From: Mariniphaga sp.
Lineage (GTDB): Bacteria; Bacteroidota; Bacteroidia; Bacteroidales; Prolixibacteraceae
DNA length: 64,000 nt
Assembly (NCBI GenBank): GCA_024636975.1
Contig: JAGXGA010000032.1
Location: forward strand, 62,001 to 126,000
Direction of reading: 5' to 3'
This document shows, one piece after another, positions 1-7,440 of the stretch. The notes under the pieces are model-generated. The model was given only the letters and a program-made list of their open reading frames with translations, was not told the DNA's origin and did no database searches. Both the position numbers and the translations under genes were made by a program. Positions within the stretch are counted from its first letter, which is position 1. Each line of letters opens with the position of its first letter.

Positions 1-9
1 ATTGAAACA

Positions 10-339
10 ATGAACAAAATAATATTTATACTGCTCATCCCAATATTCATGATTTCATGTGGGAACCAGCGCCACTTGATTAAGTCGTATTCAGGCAAGC
101 CCATATCAGCTCTTACCAAAGAATATGGGAACCCGACCACAATAATTGAAAAGGAGAATGATTCCATATATATTTATGAAAAAGAAGAAGACCTGCAGGC
201 GACTGAAATCAGCCAGGGAAAACTTACTCTCGATCCTATATATACCCCTCCGGTAACAAAAATTAACCGTTTTTACTTTACTATCCGAAATGGAGTAATT
301 ACAGATGCACGATCAGAGGAAGAATATGAACGGGAATAA
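10..339 (+). CDS. Small lipoprotein, possibly BamE/SmpA-like
   Basis: This 109-residue protein begins with a hydrophobic signal ending in a lipobox (FMISC, Cys17), so it should be lipidated and held in the cell envelope. The mature part is short and has a pattern of the kind seen in BamE/SmpA-type domains: a GNP turn near residue 41, a YIYEKEE strand, and a C-terminal stretch FYFTIRNGVITDAR in which an aromatic strand is followed by NG. That resemblance is only to the general BamE-like pattern and is not a firm family assignment. It sits alone upstream of the tRNA-Leu gene, with no operon partner inside the window. The function is unknown. Confidence 0.6.
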   Translation: MNKIIFILLIPIFMISCGNQRHLIKSYSGKPISALTKEYGNPTTIIEKENDSIYIYEKEEDLQATEISQGKLTLDPIYTPPVTKINRFYFTIRNGVITDARSEEEYERE

Positions 340-382
340 GCAACAAATTTTCATAAATCAAATAGAGTTTAAACTTTTTTTT

Positions 383-390
383 TACTTTTG
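383..390 (+). promoter_or_regulatory. -7 promoter element upstream of tRNA-Leu
   Basis: TACTTTTG matches the Bacteroidota -7 consensus TAnnTTTG exactly and is followed by CA after a T-rich run, as is common in stable-RNA promoters of this phylum. It would start transcription near 397, about 70 bases before the tRNA. No clear TTTG -33 box is seen at the expected distance. Confidence 0.5.
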
Positions 391-466
391 CACTCGCAAT
401 TTTAGAAAAACGTTTCTTAAGTGAACTGAACTATTTTTTGAAATTGCTAAAGTTCTATAATTTACT

Positions 467-550
467 GCCCAGATGGTGAAATTGGTAGACACGCCAGCTT
501 GAGGGGCTGGTGCCGGTAACGGTGTGCAAGTTCGAGTCTTGTTCTGGGCA
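467..550 (+). tRNA. tRNA-Leu (anticodon GAG)
   Basis: The acceptor arms GCCCAGA (467-473) and TCTGGGC (543-549) pair perfectly, with discriminator A550. The anticodon stem CCAGC/GCTGG encloses the loop TTGAGGG, giving anticodon GAG, which reads CUU/CUC leucine codons. A long variable arm (class II tRNA, as expected for Leu) and a T loop containing GTTCGAGTC are present. The 3' CCA is not encoded. Confidence 0.95.
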
Positions 551-564
551 CAATTTTTAAAAAG

Positions 565-590
565 AAACCGGTTGATAACCGGTTTTTTTA
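565..590 (+). terminator. Intrinsic terminator after tRNA-Leu
   Basis: The 8-bp stem AACCGGTT/AACCGGTT (566-573 with 577-584) closes a three-base loop and is followed by a run of T. The reverse strand also has a T-rich tail (TTTCTTTTT), so it could end the leftward fucosidase transcript as well. Confidence 0.85.
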
Positions 591-657
591 TTACAGTTTG
601 TTAAAAATATAATGCTGAGTATTGGGTATTCACCAGATCGTAATTCGTGAATGTTTA

Positions 658-2211
658 TTATTCCAATTCAATTTTAAAGACCACTGCCATTTCATCATCA
701 GGAGTGCCCTGAATTTTCAGCTTTAAACCTTGATCGATGAGCTCATAATCAACAATTTTATCTGAATCGAGTAACGATACACTTTTTATATCACGTGCAT
801 ACTTCCATTCACTTTCCACAAAAGATCCAAGCAAAATTTCTGTATTATTTTCAGGTTGGCCTAAAAGTGTGGCATAAATAACATCTCCTTTTGTAGTATA
901 CCTCACATCAGCCGAAGAGTATTTAATTTTAAGAAATTCCTCGTGATTACTGAAATGACCTTCGGGTTGCCTGGTTGGACCTTCACCATAAGTGTACCAC
1001 GGACGAGTCTCATAAATCGATTCTCCGTACCTGTCAAGCCATTCCCCTATCTTTAACAATACATTCTTCTGGTCTTCAGGTATAGTACCATTGGCCATAG
1101 GTGAGATATTAAGCAACAACACCCCATTTTTACTGACAATGTCGATCAATACATGCAATACATCAGATGCAGGTTTAATTTGCAGGTTTTGGGTATAACT
1201 CCAGCTGCCGGTACTAACCGTTTCATCGGTCATCCACACTTTCTCATCAATATTATCTTTCCTTGATTTCTCTAAATCATCCACACTAACATCCAGCGGC
1301 AGATCGTCTTGTTTTCTAACAATAACTACCTCCCTGTTCCACTTTTCCGCTTCATTAAGATAGTAGGCACAATATTTCTGACGGTACGATTCAGGGATTT
1401 CATCAAGCCATGAATCAAACCACATGATATCGGGCTGGTATTTATCTATTACTTCTTTCAGTTTTCCAAACCACACTTCTTCAAGCCATTTATCTTCCGG
1501 TATATTTCCATACAGATAATTCAGTTCCGGATCATCTTCTGCGGGCGACATCCCTTCAAACAAAGGATAGTGACTCTTTTCAAAAGCCCACCACATATTT
1601 TCCCTGCTTTTCTTTATTTCTTCCTGCTCTTTACCCTTATACCGCTGTAAATTTCTTGCATGATGAAAAGTGGTAATGAGTTTCATACCTTTCCCCTTTA
1701 TTGATTTTCCCAGCTCACCTGTAATATCTTTTTGAGGACCTTTGTTGCCTGCATTCCATGGCGTAACATCGCTTGCCCACATCGAAAAGCCATCGTGGTG
1801 TTCAGCTACAGGACCAGCAAAACGTGCACCTGCCTTATAAAAAAGATCAGCCCATTCTTCAGCATTAAATTTTTCTGCTTTAAACATCGGAACAAAATCG
1901 TGGTAACCAAACTCGGCTGGTGTTCCATATTTCTCCACATGATGGTTGTATTCACTGCTTCCTTTAAAATGCATATTCCTCGGGTACCATTCCGTGTTAA
2001 ATGCGGGAACAGAATATACCCCCCAATGAAAATAAATTCCCAGTTTGGCATCCTGAAACCAGTCGGGCTGCTCATTGTGATTTGCCAGCGATTCCCACGT
2101 CTCATCATATACAGGTGACTTTTTATTTTCATTTGCTGTCTTATTCGCTTGTGTGCTGCATCCGGCAGCAAAAATATAAAGCAGCAAAACACTAATTATT
2201 CCAGCTTTCAT
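658..2211 (-). CDS. Alpha-L-fucosidase, GH29 family, lipoprotein
   Basis: This retaining glycosidase is predicted to remove alpha-linked L-fucose from glycans outside the cytoplasm. A signal peptide ends in lipobox AAGC (Cys18). GH29 hallmarks follow: FHWGVYSVP near residues 61-69, the active-site pair in EHHDGFSMW (137-145), and PDIMWFDSW (260-268), where Asp266 is in the position of the GH29 nucleophile. The remainder is the usual C-terminal beta-sandwich. At 517 aa the length is normal for the family. It is the last gene of a leftward run after an NDP-sugar epimerase and a cytidylyltransferase fusion, with an 82-bp gap to the fusion gene. Pairing a fucosidase with GDP-sugar genes suggests fucose-type sugars are both harvested and used here, but substrate specificity cannot be read from the sequence. 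Confidence 0.93.
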   Translation of the reverse strand: MKAGIISVLLLYIFAAGCSTQANKTANENKKSPVYDETWESLANHNEQPDWFQDAKLGIYFHWGVYSVPAFNTEWYPRNMHFKGSSEYNHHVEKYGTPAEFGYHDFVPMFKAEKFNAEEWADLFYKAGARFAGPVAEHHDGFSMWASDVTPWNAGNKGPQKDITGELGKSIKGKGMKLITTFHHARNLQRYKGKEQEEIKKSRENMWWAFEKSHYPLFEGMSPAEDDPELNYLYGNIPEDKWLEEVWFGKLKEVIDKYQPDIMWFDSWLDEIPESYRQKYCAYYLNEAEKWNREVVIVRKQDDLPLDVSVDDLEKSRKDNIDEKVWMTDETVSTGSWSYTQNLQIKPASDVLHVLIDIVSKNGVLLLNISPMANGTIPEDQKNVLLKIGEWLDRYGESIYETRPWYTYGEGPTRQPEGHFSNHEEFLKIKYSSADVRYTTKGDVIYATLLGQPENNTEILLGSFVESEWKYARDIKSVSLLDSDKIVDYELIDQGLKLKIQGTPDDEMAVVFKIELE

Positions 2212-2293
2212 ATTATATATTTTTTATTGGTTTTTACTTTTAAATTGGGTGGTATCGAATACCCTGTACATTCCAATGTAAACCCAATTAAAA

Positions 2294-3430
2294 TTAACAC
2301 CTCACCCTTATTTTTAAAGTTCTTTCCACCTCTTCTTCCGATGGGAATATTACATATCCGCCACCACTGCCCGAAGTAATGGCTCCCGGATAATTTGGAA
2401 AATAACTGGTTTCCATCTCCTCCATCACCCAGTCGGGAACAGTGAAGGGCAACAAATCACGCCATGCAAGAAACGATTCCTTCATCGCCTTACCCAGCAA
2501 AATTACATCCTTCTTCAGAATAGCCTCAAAGCAATTTACTCCTGAATCCCCTAATCGCTTTATAAATCTGGCATTCAGGTTTTTTTTCAGCAGCGGGTTA
2601 TATCCTTCAGGCCGGGGCATCAAAGGTGCAAAATGCAACACTTTGGAAAGCCATTCACAGATATCGGCCTGGGTTGTAGTTTCTATTTTTTCAGGCCAGA
2701 AGGAACCGTTGTAATCAAGTCGTGAAATACCAGGTATTAGTAAGCCGAGATGATCCTGTGAACCGGAAATGTATGCTGAACCTGGAGGATTCTCAGCACC
2801 AAAAAGGAGTTGTGCATTGCGCTGAGGGTTGCCGGCAGGAAGTTCATTCCCCCAAAGTTCAATTCCTACATTACGTGAGCTGGTTGCCATACCCGAACGA
2901 TCATTAAATTCGATTTCGGGAAATACCTGTGCCACGACTACCGAACCTGGATGAACTGCCGACACCCAGGGCTGATCCATCCACCCTCCTGCCAAACATA
3001 CCCGATATGGGAATTGCATTTCTTTTTTAAATGAAGAACTCGAACGTGCAGGTAAACCTTCTTCGGGAATACGTTCCAGTACCACAAACTCTACACCATG
3101 CTCTTCACAAAGTTGCTTCTTTTCCGGAGTATATCCATCTGAATTTACCACAAAAACATCGGGTTTAAGAACTTTCATGTCAGGTTCAAAATCCAGCATT
3201 CCAAACCCCGTGGCGACATATGCCTTTTCGACATATCTCACTGCCTCAACCATGTACTTTCTTTCCTCCTGCGAAAAATAGGGCGCTTTGCCCTTCAATT
3301 GCCTTATGTTCTGATCCTGTCCAACATAAACATGCAATTTGCCGTATTGAGCAGCTGTTTTAAAAAATGCTATGTGGCCTGCGTGCAATAAATCATAACA
3401 TCCACTGACCATGACTGTTTTATTTCCCAT
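2294..3430 (-). CDS. Cytidylyltransferase-like/GHMP-kinase-like fusion (copy 1)
   Basis: The N-terminal ~135 residues form a cytidylyltransferase-family nucleotidyltransferase: VSGCYDLLHAGH with HAGH at 16-19 (family HxGH), and a second motif LPARSSSS (127-134) in place of the usual RTxGISTT. The remaining ~240 residues resemble a diverged GHMP sugar kinase. YRVCLAGGWMDQPWVS (142-157) matches the GHMP N-terminal strand, SGMATSSRN (179-187) lies where the ATP loop GLGSSSA would be, and GSGGGYVIF near the end matches the C-terminal glycine motif. The interval between the first two GHMP motifs is only about 35 residues, roughly half the usual distance, so kinase activity is uncertain. It lies between a GDP-mannose 3,5-epimerase-like gene and a fucosidase. 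A paralogue lies at 21985-23139 between gmd and fcl. A role in activating a sugar 1-phosphate is inference. Confidence 0.75.
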   Translation of the reverse strand: MGNKTVMVSGCYDLLHAGHIAFFKTAAQYGKLHVYVGQDQNIRQLKGKAPYFSQEERKYMVEAVRYVEKAYVATGFGMLDFEPDMKVLKPDVFVVNSDGYTPEKKQLCEEHGVEFVVLERIPEEGLPARSSSSFKKEMQFPYRVCLAGGWMDQPWVSAVHPGSVVVAQVFPEIEFNDRSGMATSSRNVGIELWGNELPAGNPQRNAQLLFGAENPPGSAYISGSQDHLGLLIPGISRLDYNGSFWPEKIETTTQADICEWLSKVLHFAPLMPRPEGYNPLLKKNLNARFIKRLGDSGVNCFEAILKKDVILLGKAMKESFLAWRDLLPFTVPDWVMEEMETSYFPNYPGAITSGSGGGYVIFPSEEEVERTLKIRVRC

Positions 3431-3527
3431 ACTTCAACTACTATCAAATCCTTCCTGCAAGTTCCGGGAAAAGGCCTCCCGAAAACCTGCTTCATTTTCA
3501 GAATGAAGGATTTTCTGTAAACTAAAA

Positions 3528-4502
3528 TTAATTCCTGTCTTTTATCATCTGTTCCTTAATCCAGTCATAAGTTTTTTTCATACCGTCTTTAAGCGGGTAG
3601 GATGGTGCCCAGTTTAAATACTCCCGAATAAGTGTATTTTCGCTGTTCCTGCCACGAACTCCCTTTGGAGCATTCAAATCATAAGTACGTTTCAGTTTTA
3701 TATCTGCAATGTCTTCAACAATATTAACCAGTTGATTAATTGAAACCATTTCGTCGCTGCCCAGGTTAATAGGCTCCGCAATGTTGCTTTCCATTATTTT
3801 CAAAATGCCTTCCACACATTCGTCTATATACATAAATGAACGTGTTTGTTCGCCATCACCCCAAATTACGATTTCATCCCTGTCATTCAACTCTGCTTCA
3901 AGCACTTTACGGCACATGGCTGCAGGAGCCTTCTCCCGTCCTCCGTCATAAGTACCAAATGGGCCATATACATTATGAAAGCGGGCAATCCTTGCAGTAA
4001 TCCCATAATCCTCCATAAAATGACGGCACATCCTCTCAGAAAAAAGCTTTTCCCATCCATAGCCATCTTCTGCCAGGGCAGGATATGCATCCGATTCCTT
4101 CAAACCGGGATTATTGGGATCGGTTTGCTTATCTCCATTGTAAACACAAGCTGAAGAAGCATAAAAGAACCGGGTGACACCTAAATCCCGCGAAGCCATC
4201 AGTAAGTGCGTATTAATTAAAACACTCAGCATACATTCTGCTTTATGGTTTTCAATAAATCCCATACCTCCCATATCAGCCGCCAGATTGTATACCTCGT
4301 TAAAACCGTTTACAGCCGTATAGCAATTTTCATTAATATTCAGATCCAGAACCAGATTATCGCAATCATCATGTACCTGGTACCATTCAGTCAGTGGCTT
4401 CTTATCAACAGCACGTACATAGTGCCCCATATCAGCTAACTTTCGTGACAGATGACCGCCAATAAATCCACCGGCCCCCGCTACCATAATTCGTTTTTTC
4501 AT
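3528..4502 (-). CDS. GDP-mannose 3,5-epimerase-like extended SDR
   Basis: This NAD-dependent epimerase closely resembles plant GDP-mannose 3,5-epimerase, which converts GDP-D-mannose to GDP-L-galactose and GDP-L-gulose. The Rossmann motif GAGGFIGG is at 9-16, followed by AADMGGMGFI, RFFYASSACVY (111-121), YGWEK with Tyr148/Lys152, GPFGTYDGGREKAPAA, and TRSFMYIDECVEGI. Cys119 and Lys191 correspond to the plant acid/base pair Cys145/Lys217: the spacing of 72 residues, and of 29 from the Cys to the catalytic Tyr, is the same in both. At 324 aa it is a little shorter than the plant enzyme. It is the first gene of the leftward run and is followed after 97 bp by the nucleotidyltransferase fusion. 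The product sugar could be L-galactose or another GDP-hexose for a surface glycan. Confidence 0.85.
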   Translation of the reverse strand: MKKRIMVAGAGGFIGGHLSRKLADMGHYVRAVDKKPLTEWYQVHDDCDNLVLDLNINENCYTAVNGFNEVYNLAADMGGMGFIENHKAECMLSVLINTHLLMASRDLGVTRFFYASSACVYNGDKQTDPNNPGLKESDAYPALAEDGYGWEKLFSERMCRHFMEDYGITARIARFHNVYGPFGTYDGGREKAPAAMCRKVLEAELNDRDEIVIWGDGEQTRSFMYIDECVEGILKIMESNIAEPINLGSDEMVSINQLVNIVEDIADIKLKRTYDLNAPKGVRGRNSENTLIREYLNWAPSYPLKDGMKKTYDWIKEQMIKDRN

Positions 4503-4531
4503 TGTTTTGCTTATTTGTTTTACTTCTATGT

Positions 4532-4562
4532 CAAAGATTAGCTATATTTTCGACTTTTGCAA
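4532..4562 (-). promoter_or_regulatory. Candidate promoter for the leftward epimerase-fucosidase run
   Basis: On the minus strand TTGC (4562-4559) is followed after 18 bases by TAATCTTTG (4540-4532). This is one base longer than the Bacteroidota -7 element but in the right position, about 30 bases upstream of the ATG at 4502. Confidence 0.35.
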
Positions 4563-4989
4563 TTTACTTTATAAGTGAAATATAATGCAAAGGATATCAC
4601 AAAGTTTTGCAGAATATAAACATGCTGAAAAACATCAATAAATGTACTCCGTCAAAACCTTTCCACCAAAGTCCATCGTTCATACCACATAATTCTTCTA
4701 TGTGAATTTTTGAAGGAACAAAATATCTTTTAAAAATATCTGTAAAACTTTAACAAATATTTTTTTTTAAAAGGATTGCTTGTTATTCAGTTTTTGATTA
4801 ACTTACAAATAATTGATAGTGAGCCATTAAATTGATTTTTTTAAACCTCCTGTTATCAGGGGTACTACGGAAGTTTTCGAACATTTAATATGAAAATCAA
4901 ATTGAATGTGGATTGAAGGGACGGAGCAGCAGGCTTTGATTTTTATGGACAATTGCTCTCCAATCCTTTTGTAACACACAAAAAAAGTC
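4563..4989. other. Gene-free divergent spacer
   Basis: This AT-rich spacer separates the leftward epimerase run from the rightward membrane-protein trio. No open frame with coding character, tRNA or clear hairpin was seen. It must hold the promoter of the 4990 gene, but no convincing -33/-7 pair was found. Confidence 0.4.
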
Positions 4990-6561
4990 ATGCTGGAGAA
5001 CCTTACCAAATTAATTGCCCATTTCTTTGGGATAATAGCAGGGTCGCTCTCTGGTATAGGGGCTATTTTAATGGCTATGGGCTACCTGGCCGAGCGAAGT
5101 CATTTAAAAATGCTGGGATTTACAAACATCCCTGTAGATTTAAATCAATACCTATACACCGGCGCTAATTTAATTGCTTTTTTACCCGGCATTATCATTT
5201 TACAAAGTATTTCCTTACTATTTGAACCGCTTACCCTTACCGTTTTGTTCATAATTTTACTGGCGCGATTATCTTTGCGTATCCATTCGGTCAAAACTTC
5301 ATGGAATAAAATTTCAATCCGCAGTGAGAGGTTTATAGCTACTTTCAGAAATTTCCTGTTAATAACTTTTGTTTTTATACAGATGCTTTCCCTAAATTGG
5401 ATGGTAAAAGCAGTTTTAGTTGATAACCTGCTTTTTTCTGAAATTAATGCATCAATCTCAGAGGATTTCAACTTTATTGCGACTAATACTGAAAACCTCA
5501 AACAACTTATTTTAACCAGAAGCGAAAAATTGCCCCTTTACTTTACACAGCTCTTCCTGATTACTTTATTTATAGGATTAGCAATACAGTATGTTGTTTC
5601 TGTAAAAAAAGAAAAACAAATTGTCCTTACTTTTCAGATGAAATTTTGGTTTACCATTAACTTTTTACTTTTCGCCACACATGTAATCCTGATTCCCTGC
5701 AACTATGGTGTACTATTGTTAAACAATACTTATCAGGAAGTTAAGGTTCAGTTCAATACAATGGAGCAAAAGGAGGTGTTGCATGAAGTATTTGATGATT
5801 CCGGCAATGAAAACCACCTGCCCGTGGCGGTACAAATTATACGTGATCAGAAGCTGGAAAAGTTCGGCTCTCCTTTTATGTACCCGTTAGAAGCTTCACC
5901 CAGAGTTTTTACCGATCCCGACGGACAAAAGCTGAATTATTCTGCAACTTCCGGTAATCCGGAAATAGCCAAAGCTGGAATCGACAAAAACATTCTTATG
6001 GTTAGTCCGCTTCAAACAGGAGAAACGCAAATTACAGTGAAGGCCGAAGACAACAAAGGAGAGAAGGATTCGGTAAGATTTACAGTACATGTTGAAGAAG
6101 AAATTGATACTTGGGGGGCTGAAGTGACCGATTCAATTCCTCCGGCAACTTTGGTAGCAGGAGACCGACCTTTTATACGTGATTTAACGGCCGGGCCGGA
6201 AGTATTCCGTTTACTTGACCCGGAACCGGTGCAGCTTTCTTTTCGGGCCACTTCCGGTTCACCCGAAATTGCCGCAGTAAATATGAATGATAACATTCTT
6301 GAGGTGCACCCGGTTTCAAGAGGTAAAACCAAAATCACGGTTTTGGCAAACGATGGATACGGCCGTCAGTTTGTCTGCGCATTTGATTTTACAGTGTTGG
6401 ACAAAAATCTAAGCTGGCCGGAAGACAACCGTCTGTTGCTTATTTATCAATCCAACGATATATTTTACCTCTATTCAACATTGGAGAAACGTATCTGGTA
6501 TGTTCGTTCAGATGATATCGAATCAATGGTCTATTACGGGCTTACCACAATATTTAAATGA
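4990..6561 (+). CDS. Polytopic membrane protein with two cadherin-like repeats
   Basis: The N-terminal half (about residues 10-245) contains around six hydrophobic segments. The C-terminal ~270 residues are soluble and hold two similar repeats: DPDGQKLNYSATSGNPEIA (about 309-327) and DPEPVQLSFRATSGSPEIA (about 413-431). Each is followed by an ILxVxPxxxGxTxITVxAxD strand pair, the pattern of dystroglycan/cadherin-type (CADG-like) Ig-fold repeats. Such domains usually face the periplasm and bind proteins or sugars. I do not recognise the membrane part. It heads a three-gene run with a FecR-like protein (31-bp gap) and a fibronectin-repeat lipoprotein, suggesting a shared envelope assembly. The start is the first ATG of the frame; no ribosome-binding signal confirms it. 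Confidence 0.65.
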   Translation: MLENLTKLIAHFFGIIAGSLSGIGAILMAMGYLAERSHLKMLGFTNIPVDLNQYLYTGANLIAFLPGIIILQSISLLFEPLTLTVLFIILLARLSLRIHSVKTSWNKISIRSERFIATFRNFLLITFVFIQMLSLNWMVKAVLVDNLLFSEINASISEDFNFIATNTENLKQLILTRSEKLPLYFTQLFLITLFIGLAIQYVVSVKKEKQIVLTFQMKFWFTINFLLFATHVILIPCNYGVLLLNNTYQEVKVQFNTMEQKEVLHEVFDDSGNENHLPVAVQIIRDQKLEKFGSPFMYPLEASPRVFTDPDGQKLNYSATSGNPEIAKAGIDKNILMVSPLQTGETQITVKAEDNKGEKDSVRFTVHVEEEIDTWGAEVTDSIPPATLVAGDRPFIRDLTAGPEVFRLLDPEPVQLSFRATSGSPEIAAVNMNDNILEVHPVSRGKTKITVLANDGYGRQFVCAFDFTVLDKNLSWPEDNRLLLIYQSNDIFYLYSTLEKRIWYVRSDDIESMVYYGLTTIFK

Positions 6562-6592
6562 ATTGTGAAACTTTAAAACAGGAGTACATCAC

Positions 6593-7423
6593 ATGAAAAC
6601 ACACATTACCATCCGGAATTTAGTCGCCTGTGTTTTGTTTGCTCTGATTCCAAATTTGCTGTATGCACAGGAAGGGGTTGCTAAAATCAATAAAATCGCA
6701 ACAGTCTCGGAAGGAGTAATAAGCGAGATGAAAAATGAAACGTCCCTCGCCCGGCTTAAGAGAAGCAATCAAAAGAACTGGCTAAATGTAAAAAGAAAAG
6801 ATGAGCTGTTTTTTAATGATAACCTCGAATTGAAAGAAAATATCCGTTTGAGAATTCAAGTGAAGAATCAACTCCAGGAGGGCAACCTCGTTTTTATTCC
6901 TCATCCTGATTTGAAGGAGCCGGGATTGTATGAAGTCAAAAAAGCTCAGGATGGCGATAATCTCGTTGCCATTGAAATTCAGCAGGGCAGTGCTATTTTT
7001 TCAGTAATGCAAAACAAGATTAATACAACAACGCAGGGCTTGCAAAGCATTGTTGAATCGGGAAGTACTACGCGTGCAATATTTCATGTTCGCCCCGACA
7101 GTTCAGGTGAAATTTACCTTCAACAGGGAAGGCTTCTTTTTCCTGACGACCCCACAGCAAACCGTCTAAATCCAGGCGAGGCAGCTTATTTCCGCAATGG
7201 GAGAATAACAAAAATATTTGTTCCGGCAGTTGGATTGGCAACTGAATACCAGGATTTTATTAAGCTAAATAACTCCAAAATCTGGAAGCCTCCTTTATTG
7301 AAGCGACCGTTATTCTGGATAGGGGCTACAGTCGTTGGAACCGGAATAGCTTTATTGATTGCCAACCCTGGGGAAAGCAACCAGGTTACCGGAAATTTAA
7401 ATATTAATTGGGGCCCGAATTAA
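6593..7423 (+). CDS. FecR-like periplasmic protein with C-terminal membrane anchor
   Basis: A signal peptide (first ~25 residues, ending LLYAQ) is followed by a mainly beta region. Features such as VKRKDELFFNDNLELKENIRLR, IQQGSAIFSV, and VESGSTTRAIFHVRPDSSGEIYLQQGRLLF match the FecR-type pattern of a threshold step followed by a sugar- or ligand-independent beta-roll. LNPGEAAYF resembles the usual L.pGe motif. Near the C-terminus, LFWIGATVVGTGIALLIA (about 242-259) is a single membrane segment, leaving a short tail. No sigma factor gene lies nearby, so this is not a classical FecI/FecR pair and a structural role is more likely. It sits 31 bp after the cadherin-repeat membrane protein and 17 bp before the lipoprotein start, so the three are probably co-transcribed. 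Confidence 0.6.
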   Translation: MKTHITIRNLVACVLFALIPNLLYAQEGVAKINKIATVSEGVISEMKNETSLARLKRSNQKNWLNVKRKDELFFNDNLELKENIRLRIQVKNQLQEGNLVFIPHPDLKEPGLYEVKKAQDGDNLVAIEIQQGSAIFSVMQNKINTTTQGLQSIVESGSTTRAIFHVRPDSSGEIYLQQGRLLFPDDPTANRLNPGEAAYFRNGRITKIFVPAVGLATEYQDFIKLNNSKIWKPPLLKRPLFWIGATVVGTGIALLIANPGESNQVTGNLNINWGPN

Positions 7424-7440
7424 TACATAAATCAGAGGCT

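Noticed and set aside
1732-2195. Several frames on both strands inside the GH29 gene
   Set aside because: They are shadow frames of the fucosidase coding sequence with no domain content.
6593-7423. Assignment of the FecR-like protein to an ECF sigma/anti-sigma pair
   Set aside because: No sigma factor gene is adjacent and the membrane segment is at the C-terminus rather than in the middle, unlike classical FecR.
7408-7440. The earlier start of the FN3 lipoprotein frame
   Set aside because: It would overlap the end of the FecR-like gene and push the lipoprotein signal inward; the ATG at 7441 gives a normal signal.
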